Assembly (NCBI GenBank): GCA_946803715.1
Contig: CAMPET010000124.1
Span: forward strand, 62,001-126,000
Source: Beroe ovata
Lineage: Eukaryota; Ctenophora; Nuda; Beroida; Beroidae
Length of the DNA: 64,000 nt
Reading direction: 5' to 3'
Part shown: one piece after another, positions 21,802 to 34,860 of the stretch
Numbering within the stretch: position 1 is the first letter of the stretch
Layout of the letters: each line of letters begins with the position of its first letter
Notes under the pieces: generated by a model
Seen by the model: only the letters and a program-made list of their open reading frames with translations
Databases searched by the model: none
Told to the model about the DNA's origin: nothing
Translations under genes and position numbers: made by a program

Positions 21802-23486
21802 TCAAGGAAAAGCTTCACTCTGATCTGAGTTATACTGAGCTAAGAACTCTGTCAAGCTAATTTCGGTCATGTCTGTACTTTCAATTCCAAAGGTGCCTCC
21901 AGCCACTTTACTAGCTTTCCCAGCACTCTCTACATCTAACGTCTGGGAACTGTGGAACTTTTCGACATGTCTCTGGTAAGTGTCTATTGTTTTGAACTTG
22001 TTGCTACACCATTGACACTGATATGATGATTTCGCACCCTCTTTCTTGTTGTGCATCTTGGTCATGTGACGTTCAAGGTTTGCTTTGACAGCAAATGCAC
22101 ACCTGCAGTGTGGACAGATGTGGGATGGATCGGATGTCAGCCCTTCGCGTTTCACAAGAGGTTGGGAGTCAGCCGTTGACAAAGCAGGATGGAATCGTGC
22201 TCCATGCTTTCTGTAGGCATCCAAACTGAAATTGAAAAAGGGTTAATCAGAGTTTTTTACGGAAACTGCAAGATGCTATTTCGATAATGGTCCAATGGTT
22301 TTCATGATACTTACCAGCCTAGAAGGACACCACACTCTGTACATTTGAATTTGAAACCCTCATGGACTGATAATATGTGTCTATCAAGCGATCTAGGCCA
22401 CTTGAACTTTATATCACACTGTGCACACTGATAACCTTTAGTCTCACTATGAGTATTCTGTATATGAACGGGTACCTGGTAGTTAGTAATGTCAAAGATG
22501 AAGTGTACAAAAGAAGAGAATAATGTGTTTCTCAATGACATAATTTCCATACCTCAAATGAATAGGTGAACTTTTTGTTACAAAATTCACAACTATATTT
22601 CTTTTCCTTTGTATGCTGTGATATGACATGCCTTTGGAGAGTGTTTTTTCTAGCAAAGGCTCTGAAGCAATATGGACAGGTAAATGCTTCTGAACCCTCA
22701 TGCAAAATCTTGAAATGCCTTTTAAGATTGTCAGCACGTGTGAAACCAGAAAAGCACTCAGGGCACCTGAACTGAATAATACAAAGTCATGAATTTCCAT
22801 CTTCTAAGGACATGGTATATTCAGAAGATATAAGTTTGAACACCTATAGAAAAATCAAAACTTTTGATCTTACAGGTGGGTTTGGATGGCGAAGTGACCT
22901 CTTGGCTGCTGGAGGTGCAAATAGGCTGCCTGATGTAAAGTCAGTAACTGGTTCATTTAGCATAGAATGCTCTTCTTCTTCACCTCCTTCTGTCTTGGGA
23001 TCTTGATGAGAAAGTGGTATAGCTTCTATTTTAGATGTCCCATACATCTCAAGAACCTTTTCACGGTTAGCTTCTCTAATAACTTCATCTTCGGACAATT
23101 TTACCTGATGAAATCATATTCTAGGTACATCAATCAGAAAGCAGACATGAAAAATTTCTTTTTATAAGGACATACAGAAAGCATAGAAGTCATACATTTT
23201 GGGACTCAATATGCTTCTGTAATGATGCAACTGGGACAAAAACTTCCACCCATGGATCAGGGTCATTAATCTCTGTACAACTCTTGTCTAACTCTTCACT
23301 TTTGGCAGCCTAGAATAATTCCATTTATCATGTCTGTGAATAAAGTGTTACTATGACTTTTTCAAGAGAGATAACTTCAGAATCATGACCTGGGCTTGAT
23401 GAGAGACTTGGGAATCTCCATTGATATCACTCACAAGATCATTGAACAATTCAGCTGCATCTGAATAGTCTAGACATTCCATGAAC
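21802..23486 (-). CDS. Seven-finger C2H2 zinc-finger protein (5' end disrupted by assembly)
   Basis: Six exons recognised: 23390-23486, 23196-23309, 22874-23104, 22553-22771, 22315-22475 and 21802-22225. Phases are consistent throughout. The first exons encode an acidic stretch (MECLDYSDAAELFNDL, DPDPWVEVFVP). Seven C2H2 fingers follow (CPECFSGFTRAD, CPYCFRAFARKN, CEFCNKKFTYSF, CAQCDIKFKWPR, CTECGVLLGCLD, CPHCRCAFAVKA, CQWCSNKFKTID). Fingers 3 and 5 are each split by an intron. The tail is short and acidic. The first exon starts at an acceptor in phase 1, so either the Met at 23482 is the start or more coding lies upstream. Copies of this exon appear again after the N at 23868, which confuses the 5' end. 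It is likely a nuclear transcription regulator; the ortholog is unknown. Confidence 0.8.
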
Positions 23487-24290
23487 CTATGCAAAGGAAT
23501 AAGATTTTAAGTGCTGTGCTATTGGTGTAAGTTGGATCCAATTCTTGCAGCAATCATATGAATATAAGAAGCAAGTACATAAACAACAGAGGAATGTGCT
23601 TGAAGAACAAGATTACAATCAGGCCAGCAACTGAGTACAGACTATTGCCAAAATGTCTAATTATAGACCTGAAGAATGGTAAGCTAAATTAGTAGTCCAG
23701 ACACACCCTATCTCATGCAGACTAGAATTAGAGGAAAAATAAATTTGAAGAAATAAATTTACGTGGCGAATGCAAAAAAATCGGCATGGTCTATTACAAA
23801 CTTCCAAATTGATAACAGCCAGTGGCCAGTGCAACAATTTGCATTTCATACTTTCATTCTGATCAAANATCTCCATTGATATCACTCACAAGATCATTGA
23901 ATAATTCAGCTGCATCTGAATAGTCTAGACATTCCATGAACCTATGCAAAGAAATAAGATTTAGAGTGCTGAGCTATTGGTGTAAGTTGCATCCAATTCT
24001 TACAGCAATCATATAAATATAAGATGCAAGTACATAAAAAACAGAGGAATGTGTTGAAGTACATGGTTACAAGGTTTCAATCAGGCCAGCAACTGAGTAC
24101 AGACTATCACCGAAATGTCTAATTATATGCAGACTAGAATAAGAGGAAAAATAAATTTGAAGAAATAAATTTATGTGGCGAATGCAAAAAAATCGGCATG
24201 GTCTATAACAAACTTCCAAATTGATAACAGCCAGCTGCCAGTGCAGTGCAACAATTTGCATTTCACATTTTTGTTCTGATTAAAAATTGT
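23408..24290. repeat. Direct duplication joined at a single N (likely two alleles)
   Basis: The segment after the N at 23868 (about 23869-24290) repeats 23411-23860. It includes the 5' coding exon of the seven-finger gene and then the sequence beyond it. The copies differ by scattered substitutions and small indels, and the second copy lacks about 50 bp present near 23670-23710. This is most simply explained by two haplotype contigs placed in series, but a real tandem duplication is not excluded. Confidence 0.75.
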
Positions 24291-24333
24291 CAGATTTTAT
24301 TTGACCTCTGTTTCTTACTTGTCTGGCGATGCT

Positions 24334-24376
24334 AGACCGCTGATGCAAGCCGCGAAGCGGCTTGCGTCAGCGGTCT
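24334..24376. repeat. GC-rich hairpin, 20-bp arms with 3-nt loop
   Basis: The arm agaccgctgatgcaagccgc pairs with 24357-24376 at 19 of 20 positions around the loop gaa. It sits within a ~300-bp GC-rich patch (24310-24610) that shares words with the repeats at 4.6, 41 and 45.8 kb (ttttat(t/c)tgacctctgttt and gatgcaagccgcgaagc). It is a probable member of the same family of GC-rich foldback elements. Confidence 0.75.
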
Positions 24377-25191
24377 GAGAATAAGTTTGCGCCGCGCGCG
24401 CGCAAAACGAAATTCTCGACAGGGTCTATCATCGATCGACAATTTCTTACGCGAGCGCGCCTTTATGGAGGCCCAAATTGGCCTGTTCGGGCCTTCGATA
24501 AAAGCACAAGCGCAAGCGCCAAGAAGAAGTCAAATGAATTCTGACAAATGCAAATCAAAAAGCAGGTCAATTTGATATAGAGGCTGGATTTATCTTCGCT
24601 GCGCGCCGCGCACTATGATACATATGCACTGCACTATTTAGTTTTTATGTTTTTTCACGACCTTTCAGTCTACAGAGTACAGAGTAAAATAAGAGGCGTG
24701 AATTGTGTGCACAAGTTTCTACGATACTATCACTATCATATCATGCCATGCGATATTGACCCAAATCGATTTGGTCATATTCTTCAATCTTCACAGAGAA
24801 TAGTAGGTGAGCACTGCAATCTGGGCTCACATTATTTGCCTTGCTCTTGATAACACATATATACATTTGATTTTGAACAATTTTTTACATTTCTGCATAA
24901 ATAAGTTGCAAGGTAGCATTCCCTTATGTTCTTTTCGTGCTCTTGTAGAAAGCAAACAAGTATTTGGAGTTCAAGTATAGAGTTGAAATGTTTCCTGAAG
25001 TCCAAAACTAATATAAACTCTTTGGTGAATATCTTTCCTTGGAATAGCTCCCTTTGCCTTTCAATGATTGACTCTTTCCACTTATATTTTGCTGCTGGAA
25101 ACAGCAGGGTCTAACATCACCAGGCAATAGCTCCCTTCGATTTGAATTCTATAAAACACATTTTAAGTCATAACTCAACATCAGCATCAGC

Positions 25192-28100
25192 ATGTTAGGA
25201 ACTCCTGCGAGTGTACTTATCCTGATTTTAATGTGCAGCAGTGTCTACTGTTCTATCGCTCAAGATAAATCTCATTATGGTGGTGGTCATAATCCAGGTA
25301 CACAGTAAGGGGCTATTGGGAGATATTATGTATCATTAGGAGGTTTATGTATCATTAACATAATGTCATTGTCTACTTGGGACTGAAAGGTTCTAAACAG
25401 GGCTTTGTCTCAGATATTGATCATGAAGCATTTCTTGGAAAAGACAATGCACATTCCTTTGATGATCTATCTCCAGAAGAAAGCAAGTTGAAGCTATCAA
25501 AAATCTTAGAAAAGTTGGTTCCTCCAATTCACATTCTTCATCCACTATCTGATTACAACGACCAGTCAAGGAAGCCTTGCATTTTAAGCCTTATCTGATG
25601 CTTCTCATTGCAGGGTTGATGCTGATGTGAGTGGAGAGATAACTGTTGAGGAGTTGCAGGATTGGATCAAAAGACAAATGATGGATTACATAGAACGAGA
25701 TGCTGCAAAGGTGAGCCTGAAATTTCTAGAGAACTATTTACCTTTTGGTTTAGTGGGAACAAAGTGATCAGACCTTGAAATATGTGTGTTCCTCAGGCCA
25801 TGCAACAAGAGGACAAGAATCGAGATGGAGTGATAACATGGGACGAGTATATGATGAACACCTACGGAGAAAAACATGGGGACTATGAAGAGTGAGTAAA
25901 TCAGAGAATTCTCTTTGGTTTCTGACCAAATTTTAATGAGCTTCTATTCATATGATCCTTAATTTGTGTTTTGTACACAGCCTAAATTTCATCAGTATCT
26001 TGGACCACGATAAGAGACGATTCGAACTAGCTGATACTGATGATGATGATCAACTCAATACAGATGAATTCGTTGCTTTTACTCATCCCGAGGAATTCGA
26101 TCACATGGCAGGTATTCTCATTTCAGATTCCTTTATCGTGCCACTTTTAGTGCTATGTTTGTTATTCATGATCATATAAGATCTGCTAAGTTGCATCACT
26201 AAGTGTATGTTGACATGTTGAACATAACATTCATTATTTATACATCGGTAATACATAAATGTATTATATTCTGTTGTGTGTTTGCTTCTTACGTAAGCAG
26301 AATTTCGTCAAACACATATAGAGGAGAGAGGTTGTGCATCGTTTGACATGTTGTTATGACTTCCTTGCTACACTCATGAATTCATCAATCTTCAAATAGA
26401 CTGCTTCTTATCAAGTAATAATATTTGATGAGTATATTGGAACTTGCAGCGATCCAATGCGGTCACGTGTATGTCGTATGACTATTGACCGTAGAGAAGT
26501 AATGGAGCTCCCTCCTACTGATATTGGATTTATCGTGACACGTACTGGATTTATCGATGTCAACTCGGGCTAGAAGTAAGATTCTATGTGGACTAACGGA
26601 AAGCGGATTTGTTGTCTTGCCATCGTGCTCAAATTTGATTCGTTCTCTGAACCTCAATACACACAGCTGTGATGCTGCTTGAGTGCTGTTATGCGCGAAT
26701 CGAATGTCTGTACATATAGCCCACGTGTACTAATTCTGGAGTTTACAGTATGCCCGCAGAGGCAATCTATTAAACAGATAGACAGTGTGTATTGCACGTA
26801 AACAAAAGAACGCACACACGCATCTATTAACCATTCAGTGCGTTCGTTTAATGAAGGTACTGACTCTATTATTGATCATAACTTTGTGATCATCCCTTTC
26901 ATCAACGAAGCAAGGTATAGATTGACGAATAGTCATACGTTTGTCTTGTCGTCTGTATGATTACGTATACTGCGTGTGTCGATAGTATGGAAGACGCGAG
27001 TAATACGTATGTGAAATGTATGCATGTTTGTGTGATTATGTAAGGAGTGCATGGATAATTAGCCAGGTTGTTTAAATGGTAATCACTGCTGCACCCCCTC
27101 AATTGTATCATCAAGTGCTGTGATGAGGCAACGTGGCATACATTCGCGTAATAACAGGCAAGTGGTGTACTGCACACGTGCTTCTAGTTTGCACGTGTAA
27201 TGTTTTAATAAGAACATCAAAATACCTATGTTGTGTCTATACTAAACGTTAAACGGTCCCCAATATCGTTATTGATGTTTATCATTGTACTGGTAATCGC
27301 TATGGTAACGTTATAAGCAACGCCTCGCCTATTATGGTAACCGTTGTTATGATGACACAGTGGTAACATTGTGGTTACTGTGACCATGGTAACTGTTACC
27401 ATGTTGTCACTTCACAGGAGTGGTTGTTGACGAAACATTGGAAGACATGGACGAAGACGAAGATGGCAGGATCTCGCTAGCCGAATATCTGGGAGAGTTC
27501 ATGGATGACATTGATGATGACATGGATGATGACGATGACGATAATGATGAAGATAGAGGTTTGTTGTGACGAGTTGCTGCGTGAGACGTCTCTATAACCG
27601 TATACTAGTGTTTACTGGTTATATGTACAGTGTACACACGTACATTAGACACAAGTACATTGTACACTCAATATAACTGAAATACACTGTAATCGATCAC
27701 CCTATGACAGGAAGTATAATTAATGTACTTTAAATTCCGCAAAACAAAATTACACATCATTACTCCGGTAATTTACTTTTCATCACTGTAGAAGTTCAGT
27801 TCTAAGTATCCGTTTGGGAGAGCTGTATATGTGAGTGAGTGATACTGAACTCCAAAGTCCATATAATAATAATGATGGAATGAGGTAGCGATGGGTAAAA
27901 TAGCGACCACCTAAGTGGTTATTATGTACGTAGGTCGTAGGTACTTACATCTTGTTGAGCCAGTACAGAATAGTATAATGGGACTCAGCATAGAGTTATT
28001 ATCCAGTTATGCAGTAATCGAATAGCAGGCAAATATCCTGGGAAAGCTGCTATCGCTACTCGCTAGTTCTTGGAATGCGGTGATGTCCGCGTGTACAACT

Positions 28101-30088
28101 AACGCGCGCGTTGCGTAAACTGCTCGTCGATCGCGATCATTCTCGACTTGAACCATTCACGGCCGCGACAACATTTCTTATGTGAAGACAGCACCAAAGC
28201 TTGAGTCATGGGCGTGATTTACTTTTCGCCATCAGAGGAGCCATGGTGTGGAGGGTGGGTTGCTGGCAACCAGCGTCCCGACAGCAACTTNAAGTACAGT
28301 TTAATGACTTGCCAAGGTCAGGCTGCTATTTATGACAGTCCCAAGTCAAGAATATTAAAAAGTCAACGAAATAAATCAAAATAAAATAAATTAGCAATCG
28401 CTCCCTCATCTCACAATATCTGTTTGCAAATGAGTACAAACTTGACAGACACTGTGAAACAGGGGAGATACTGGATTCAAGGGGGTTTTCTATTTCATCA
28501 AGGTTTCTGTGCGCAGGGATTGTAAACAAAGTCGAAGGCATTGTTTACCTCGTATTTTGAGTCGTTTGTGATAGATTCAATTAGCATAGTTTTAAGTTTA
28601 CAGCTAAATGTTCCAGCGTCGTCCAGATTTCTCAGATTGGGTGGTATAGTATTCCATGCCTTGGCACCTAGATAGTAGAAATTCTTGAGGCTCTTAGATC
28701 TAGGGGCTCTTAGATCTAGGGGCTCTTAGATCTCCGGGGTGAGCGCTCCTGTAGAAAGGGTCATTGGTTAATAGGGGAAAACAACAGACATGTTGCTCGG
28801 GCTGAGTTACAATCTGGGTATAATTGGCCAATGTTTCCTGAAATATGAGCGATGGTCATTTCTTACGAGCGGTGGTCATTTTTTGCAGATTTTTCAGAAC
28901 TTTTTTATCCATGTACGTATGGCGCGATAGCAATTTATAGATGGATTTCGCGCGCACACACGTATGATTCGCGCGCGATCGTGCAGTCTTGCAGCACAGT
29001 ACATCTCAGAAAAGTACGGAAGAAAGTACGGAAAATAAAATGCCACGACTGTTATCCGTCATCCATACAGTGTGCGTATGTACAAAGAAAATGAGACTCC
29101 AAGGTTTTGAAATTGCCAGTGCTCTCAAAAGGGGAGCCATGGCTGCAAGTGTGAAATATGAATGTAATCTGTATGTTTGCTTGCGTTGATTCTAACGTTG
29201 TGAATTCAAACGATATGAGTGAATCTGAGCAAAATTGGGGTGAGCACAGCTGTTATACTTTCGTCGCTAGGCAACGATCGATTTTGCGGAGGCGCGCGTG
29301 GAATGAACCAATATCAAAAGAAAGTTTTAAGTTACATCATTGTTTGTTGTCGTCATTGTTTTCATACAGCTCCTTCTTGTTCTAAGAAGTTGAGCACTGT
29401 TTTGGCGAGATTTTTCTTCTAATCCAGTAAGTTACATTCAAAACGAAGGACTCCAAACTTCTATCAAAATACGTCCTAAATTTACGTGCAAAAGGGAGAT
29501 CTTTGTAAGCGCAAATTTAAGCGCAATAGATACAAAACTGAGAAAATGACATGTAACAAGCCTACATGTGAGTATGTTACAGTGTTTGATAGCTGTTAAC
29601 CGCAGACTGGATCGAACAAGAGAAGAGGTCGTTCAGAGAGGAGAAAGATAAAGACGGCGACGGGTATCTAGACAGGGAGGAACTAGAGGAATGGATCATG
29701 CCCGGAGACACTCATTACAGTGAGGATGAAGCTAGACATCTTGTTAAGGTAAAGTTTTGTTATGATTCTCCAGGGACTCATTTTCAATAAATATGCTGAC
29801 ATGTTCTCAACTTGAGAATGTGTCGACTGTCGGCGTATCTTGAGAATCTCAAGACGATATCGAATTCATCATCCTTTGGACGAGAGTACAATCCGATGAA
29901 ATAACGACGTTAAAACAGTCGATACATCTTGCTTATTTGCTACTGACAATTACACATTGTACGCCACGCAGAGAGCAGACTCTAACGAGGACGGTGTGCT
30001 GTCGTATGAAGAGGTACTGGAACACCATGACCTGTTCGTCGGGTCGCAAGCCACAGACTACGGTCGACTCCTTCACGAAGAGCTTTGA
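25192..30088 (+). CDS. CALU: CREC-family EF-hand protein (calumenin/reticulocalbin)
   Basis: Eight exons: 25192-25297, 25390-25513, 25614-25710, 25797-25891, 25981-26111, 27418-27558, 29606-29748 and 29972-30088. Together they encode 317 residues with exact phases, very close to the ~315 typical of calumenin. A signal peptide opens the protein ([20 protein letters not shown]). The conserved DHEAFLGKD and [14 protein letters not shown] lead into six EF-hand loops: [60 protein letters not shown] and [12 protein letters not shown]. The C-terminus reads [18 protein letters not shown]. The final HEEL is a KDEL-like ER-retrieval tail, where vertebrate family members have HDEF or HDEL. An Asp-rich insertion sits between hands 4 and 5. 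Low-affinity calcium binding in the secretory pathway is the known family role. Introns of 1.3 and 2.0 kb surround exon 6. Confidence 0.93.
28498..28740 (-). mobile_element. Degenerate 3' end of a non-LTR retrotransposon ORF
   Basis: Within an intron of the calumenin gene, the minus strand reads [18 protein letters not shown] followed by [18 protein letters not shown] and a TGA at 28498-28500. This is the typical C-terminal end of reverse-transcriptase polyproteins of CR1/jockey-like elements (FxxxGxxxWNxxP). Upstream the reading continues to RSAHPGDLR with a small tandem duplication of a 19-bp word (ctcttagatctaggggctc) at 28690-28733. It is a 5'-truncated, dead copy. Confidence 0.75.
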
Positions 30089-31670
30089 GCTAGGGTTACT
30101 GGTTAGAGCAAGTTCTTGAGGCTCTAAATTAGAAGAAGGAACTCTATAGTCTATATTTAGAGCTAGAGTTAGAGCTACACGCTCCTACGTGCAAGAGCAA
30201 GTTTCTGGAGTTCTTGATTAGAAGGAACTCTACATTGATATCATATTTTCACAAATATTGAACTTTCACAGTATTCAAGCCATGCATTTCATAATACATA
30301 CCATTTCATTGATATTTATATGTGTTTCATTTGACCGTTTACAGTTGAGCTAGGATGCATTTTCGCTTTTAAGAAACATGTGACATTTCGAATCTGAGCA
30401 AGCTTTTAGGCTCGTTTTTTTTCAAATCCGCTGGGTTTTTGAAATAATATTGTATTGTGCGACATTTTCAGCTAGCTATATTCAATGAATAGCGTGTACT
30501 TCTCGTGTTTTAAGAATACGTAAGTCTAATGACAACTTGACAGGGCAATGAACATAACCATATGCAGTAAAACAGTATCGGAAGGAAATATTAAAATTTA
30601 TCAAGTATCGCGCGGCCGTGAAATAAAATAAAGCTTTAAAGCGTATGTGCGCGGCATTTATGTGGCATGCATTGTGATTTCACTGAAGACAAACCTTCGC
30701 GCGTAACTAAAACAACAAAATCCGGGCCTCAACGTTTGCGACACCTCTTTTGGACACCAATTACGGCACTTGCAAATCGCCTCATTGTTCAGGTGCATAC
30801 ATTACAACACTCTCTTGTCTAATGTTGCTTCAATAATATCATCTCAAACACCTACCACACACTTGGTTTGAGTCCTAATTTACGTTTGTGCTGTTCATTG
30901 GTATCATTATCTAGGTACCTACCTATCAACTATTCCAAATGAATTGTAGTACAGAAACGGTTGCATTCAAAATTGGTAGATTGAAATTGTTGTACCATCT
31001 GAATTGTAGATAAGAGACATCATACATAACATGCACTGCATGTATTCGATAGAGATAGCACATGTCACACTTTGGTTGCTCGCGTGTTGTATGTCATGAA
31101 AACCAACACCGTAACTAGCGTATCGAGGTTTAAATTTCACAAATAATTTCATTTATACGTCTTGACCTTAAGTTTAGTTTGTCCTCTCTCCTCATGTGTG
31201 TCACATTTCTTTGATTCCGCTACCAATCAGTCTATCCATTTCGGATTCTCAACCAATCACCACACACCTTTATTATGATGCTCCGTGGACACCTGCTATA
31301 TATCAGAGCTATAATTCGTATAACGCAGTGGTATTGATACTGGAGTAATATACTCTTTTAACCTATAGGATAGCAGCTCCAAATACCGATTATGCCATTT
31401 CAGCACATTCACACCCGTCGTCGCGCGTTCTTATACCACGGTATTGGAATTGGATGTAGGTACAGCTGGTTTACCACTCGATCCCACAGAATATGTCTCA
31501 TGTAGCAGTGTGGTTTGTGACCAACAAGGCAGTGGTTCTTTGTACAATCATTTAGTGTGACAACTACAGTGTGACAGGGTAAAGTATGGTGTCAGTGGTC
31601 ATTACATACACAGGCACGCGCGCGTTCGTTCTCTTGAGTGGTGGTCAGCTAAATAGTTGCGTTTAACATG

Positions 31671-31674
<4 letters not shown>

Positions 31675-31702
<28 letters not shown>
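31675..31702 (+). repeat. CT dinucleotide microsatellite
   Basis: An uninterrupted run of about 14 CT units in non-coding sequence. Confidence 0.9.
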
Positions 31703-31703
<1 letters not shown>

Positions 31704-33735
31704 GTTAGGCTCACTACATAGCTTGTATTCTTGAAGAGCTGTTCATTTTGTTAGAATCGTTTACTGGACGATCTCGATAACTATTCAGGTTGATTGATTT
31801 GCTACTTGTAGTTTTATAGCTTTTCGTGCTCGTAAATCATTTCCATGAAATATCGATACTCGATAGATTCATATCATATGATTCCCGTTACCTAGTTACG
31901 TCACAACAACCCCTGAATTGGCACTTGATCTCTGGAACCACCACTCTCTTACGTCACTTTTAACCAATGTCATTTGATCAGTGCATTCTCACGAGGCAAT
32001 CATTGGGCCACTTTTAACACCAAAATTCAGAGATTTGTGGTCCGTCTTGATATTGGAGCGTGGACTGCCAAACAAACAGAAACTGTTGCCATTGCTAACA
32101 CAGCATGTACAATATCAAATCACTGTCATGGGCACTTATATAATATATGCCTGTTTAAAATGCTGATTACGGTAGGAATAGTGCCATATTTGGGGTAAAT
32201 ATTGGCATCTCTGACAGTCATTTACCAGCATTGCCGGTGACAGCCGTTGTTGTATTTCATGCTCACCACAGCAAGAGAGGGAGAGATGGGGCAGTGGTTA
32301 TATTTCCTTCTGAAGAACTTGTTATGTGGAACGCTAAACACACTCCATTCACAGAAACACTCACTCCCTCTCTCCTCTCATAATGTCTCCTCTCTCTTGA
32401 TACGTGATTTTCCCTCTGCAAAGTTATCATCTGCGAGTACTGTTCTTAGATCAGTGCTCCTTCATCAAAATCGTTTCTAATGCGATGCAGATGGCATGGC
32501 AAGTGGCATTTTTACTGGCTCATGTACCACTGATCAAAACACCTGTACCTCCTCAGTCCTCACGAGTATTAGACATATTGGTTACCTATAATAATTCGGG
32601 TGTTGTGTGACTTTTCTCCTGAAATACGAGTGTATATATTTGTTCGCGGTAACACGATCACTACCGTACCAGTCTATAGGTGTTTTAGGGTATTAGGTAT
32701 ACCTAGGTTACTAAGTTATCATCTCTGATATCAGTAGAAATTATAGAGTTAGTGATCACGTGCACAAATTGATTCCACGATCCGTACAGATACAGTTTGT
32801 ACGTTTAGACAGGTATGGAGATTCCACCGACAAGTGAAAATTAGAATCTCAGTTTTTGTGTTGGACGTCTGCCAGTTTTTATTTCACCACCTTTCGCCGC
32901 GTGCTACATTCCAGGGACCGTCACAGAGAATTGCAAAAATTTAGAATTTCATAGTATGCCTTACGATACGTTAGATAATCCCAGAACGTCCGTTTGAATG
33001 CATCGATCTGATGCCTATTCCCGGATCATCACTCATCAGTGATGAATTATGATCCATAACCCTCCATCAAGTAGGTACCTATCATCCCATCCGTCATGGT
33101 CGACTGGTAGCAGGTGACATATCTATTACCTACGTATAAGACGTGCCAGATGTATGACTAATATGATGCATAATTCATTACTCTGAGTGTAACTTTTCAT
33201 ATTAATTTCAACACCCACTTTACTTACCCACCATTCTCTCCTCACTCCCCATCACTCTATATCGCTTCAATCTTGAGTTGCTTTCTAACTTTCTACCCCC
33301 AAATCTTCCCTCACCTCCCCTATTCCCAATCTAATGATAGGTATGCAGTCATTTTGTATCGCTCCATCCAATCAATGTGATACGTCTAAGTTTCATTTCC
33401 GCATTCTGCAGTTATTTTCTCAGANCCCCCCCCCCCCCCGGCAGATAAATATCGAATCAACCATGAAACCATTTCCTTGAAATCTCGTGCTTCTGTCATA
33501 GTTGACTACCCTGCTCTGTAACTGACTTCTTATATGATGATAAATTTGCAGTTCCATTTTATATCGTGACAGTGTATCATGTTTCTATGATTTGCATCTG
33601 GTTACGGTAGTAGATAAATGTGCTTTTTGATGAAGTGTTGACCCATGTTTAGTTCACTGATTCAACCGCTTGCTTTACCTTTACATGATCAAGCTTTTCA
33701 CCAGCTCACAACGAAATAAAGTCGGGAAAAGGTGG

Positions 33736-34860
33736 CTTGGTTCTAGGGTTTCCATCTAGATATTATCTAGATAAGATTATCTAGATAATTAGCGAATTTT
33801 CTTTGTCTATTTATCTAGATGATTTGTACTAGATATCTAGATAATTTTGAAATCCCTTTTTCTCGAGAAATTTTGGGAAAAATGGGCTGAAATTCCTCAA
33901 AAAATAGCTCGATTTTAGGCACTGCAAACGTATGATCAGCAGATTTTGATTCTTCATACTCCACCTTAGCTACTGATGCTACTTCTTGATTTTTTCCCAA
34001 CAGAATTAATCGAGCAGGGACCTACAGATGCCTCAACTCTATTATAGATTCCACTTTTTGAGTTGGAAGCTCCAGATTCCACTTCTTGAGTTGAGAGGCG
34101 GGAGCAACAGATGCTAAATGCTAATCTTTAAGTTTAAGCAGGAAGCTAAAGATACTGCTATTTGAGTTGGCATCTACAACTTGACTTTCTAGAGTTGAGA
34201 GCTAATCTTGAAGTGTTACATTTCAAGTTGAGAGCTACAGATCAAAATCACTCATATTAACGTTAACAGCAAAAGATAGTACGCTTTGAGTTTGGTCAGC
34301 AGATACCCTATGTTGAGTTATCAGGAGCTACAGATACTATTCTTGAGCTGGGAGCCACTGAAACTGCCTACTACTTTAGTAAGGGGCTGCCGACAGCCGA
34401 CAGCCGATACTATAGTTACTTCTGAATAATTGAGTTGGGAGCTACAGGTGCTTCTTCCTTCATGGTTAAGAGCTACTGTAGATACTTCTTCTCGAGTTGG
34501 GAGCTATCGAAATGGTCGTTACAACTTCTCTACTTCAGAGCTGTTCATGTTATAGACACCAATTCCAGGGCTAGGAGCTAGCAATATCTCCACCTCGATC
34601 CCCTAAGCTTCTAAGAATCAATGGCCGTACTTGAGACGTGCCAACTGCCCATGAACTTCGATGAAAATATCAAGCAGCTATAGTTTACAATCGGAGACCA
34701 TTCTCATGAGCCAGTATACCAAGCTAGAGTTAAAAATTGGGTCCTATCAGTTGAATTTGCGATTCAAAATTTTATCTAGATTATCTAGATAATGACGAAA
34801 AAATTATCTATTTGTCTAGATGAAAGATTTTGAGTAGATAATGGAAACCCTACTTGGTTC
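33736..34860. mobile_element. Non-autonomous hAT-like DNA transposon (1.1 kb)
   Basis: The element spans 33744-34852. It starts TAGGGTTTCCAT and ends with the exact reverse complement, giving 12-bp perfect terminal inverted repeats. The 8-bp word cttggttc lies directly outside both ends (33736-33743 and 34853-34860). Both subterminal regions (33755-33845 and 34768-34830) carry many copies of the palindromic word TATCTAGATA, the sort of clustered subterminal repeat that hAT transposases bind. There is no transposase frame. The interior (about 34010-34620) is a degenerate ~40-bp repeat around 'gagttgggagctacagat'. TIR start, 8-bp duplication and subterminal repeats together support the hAT superfamily. 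Confidence 0.88.
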
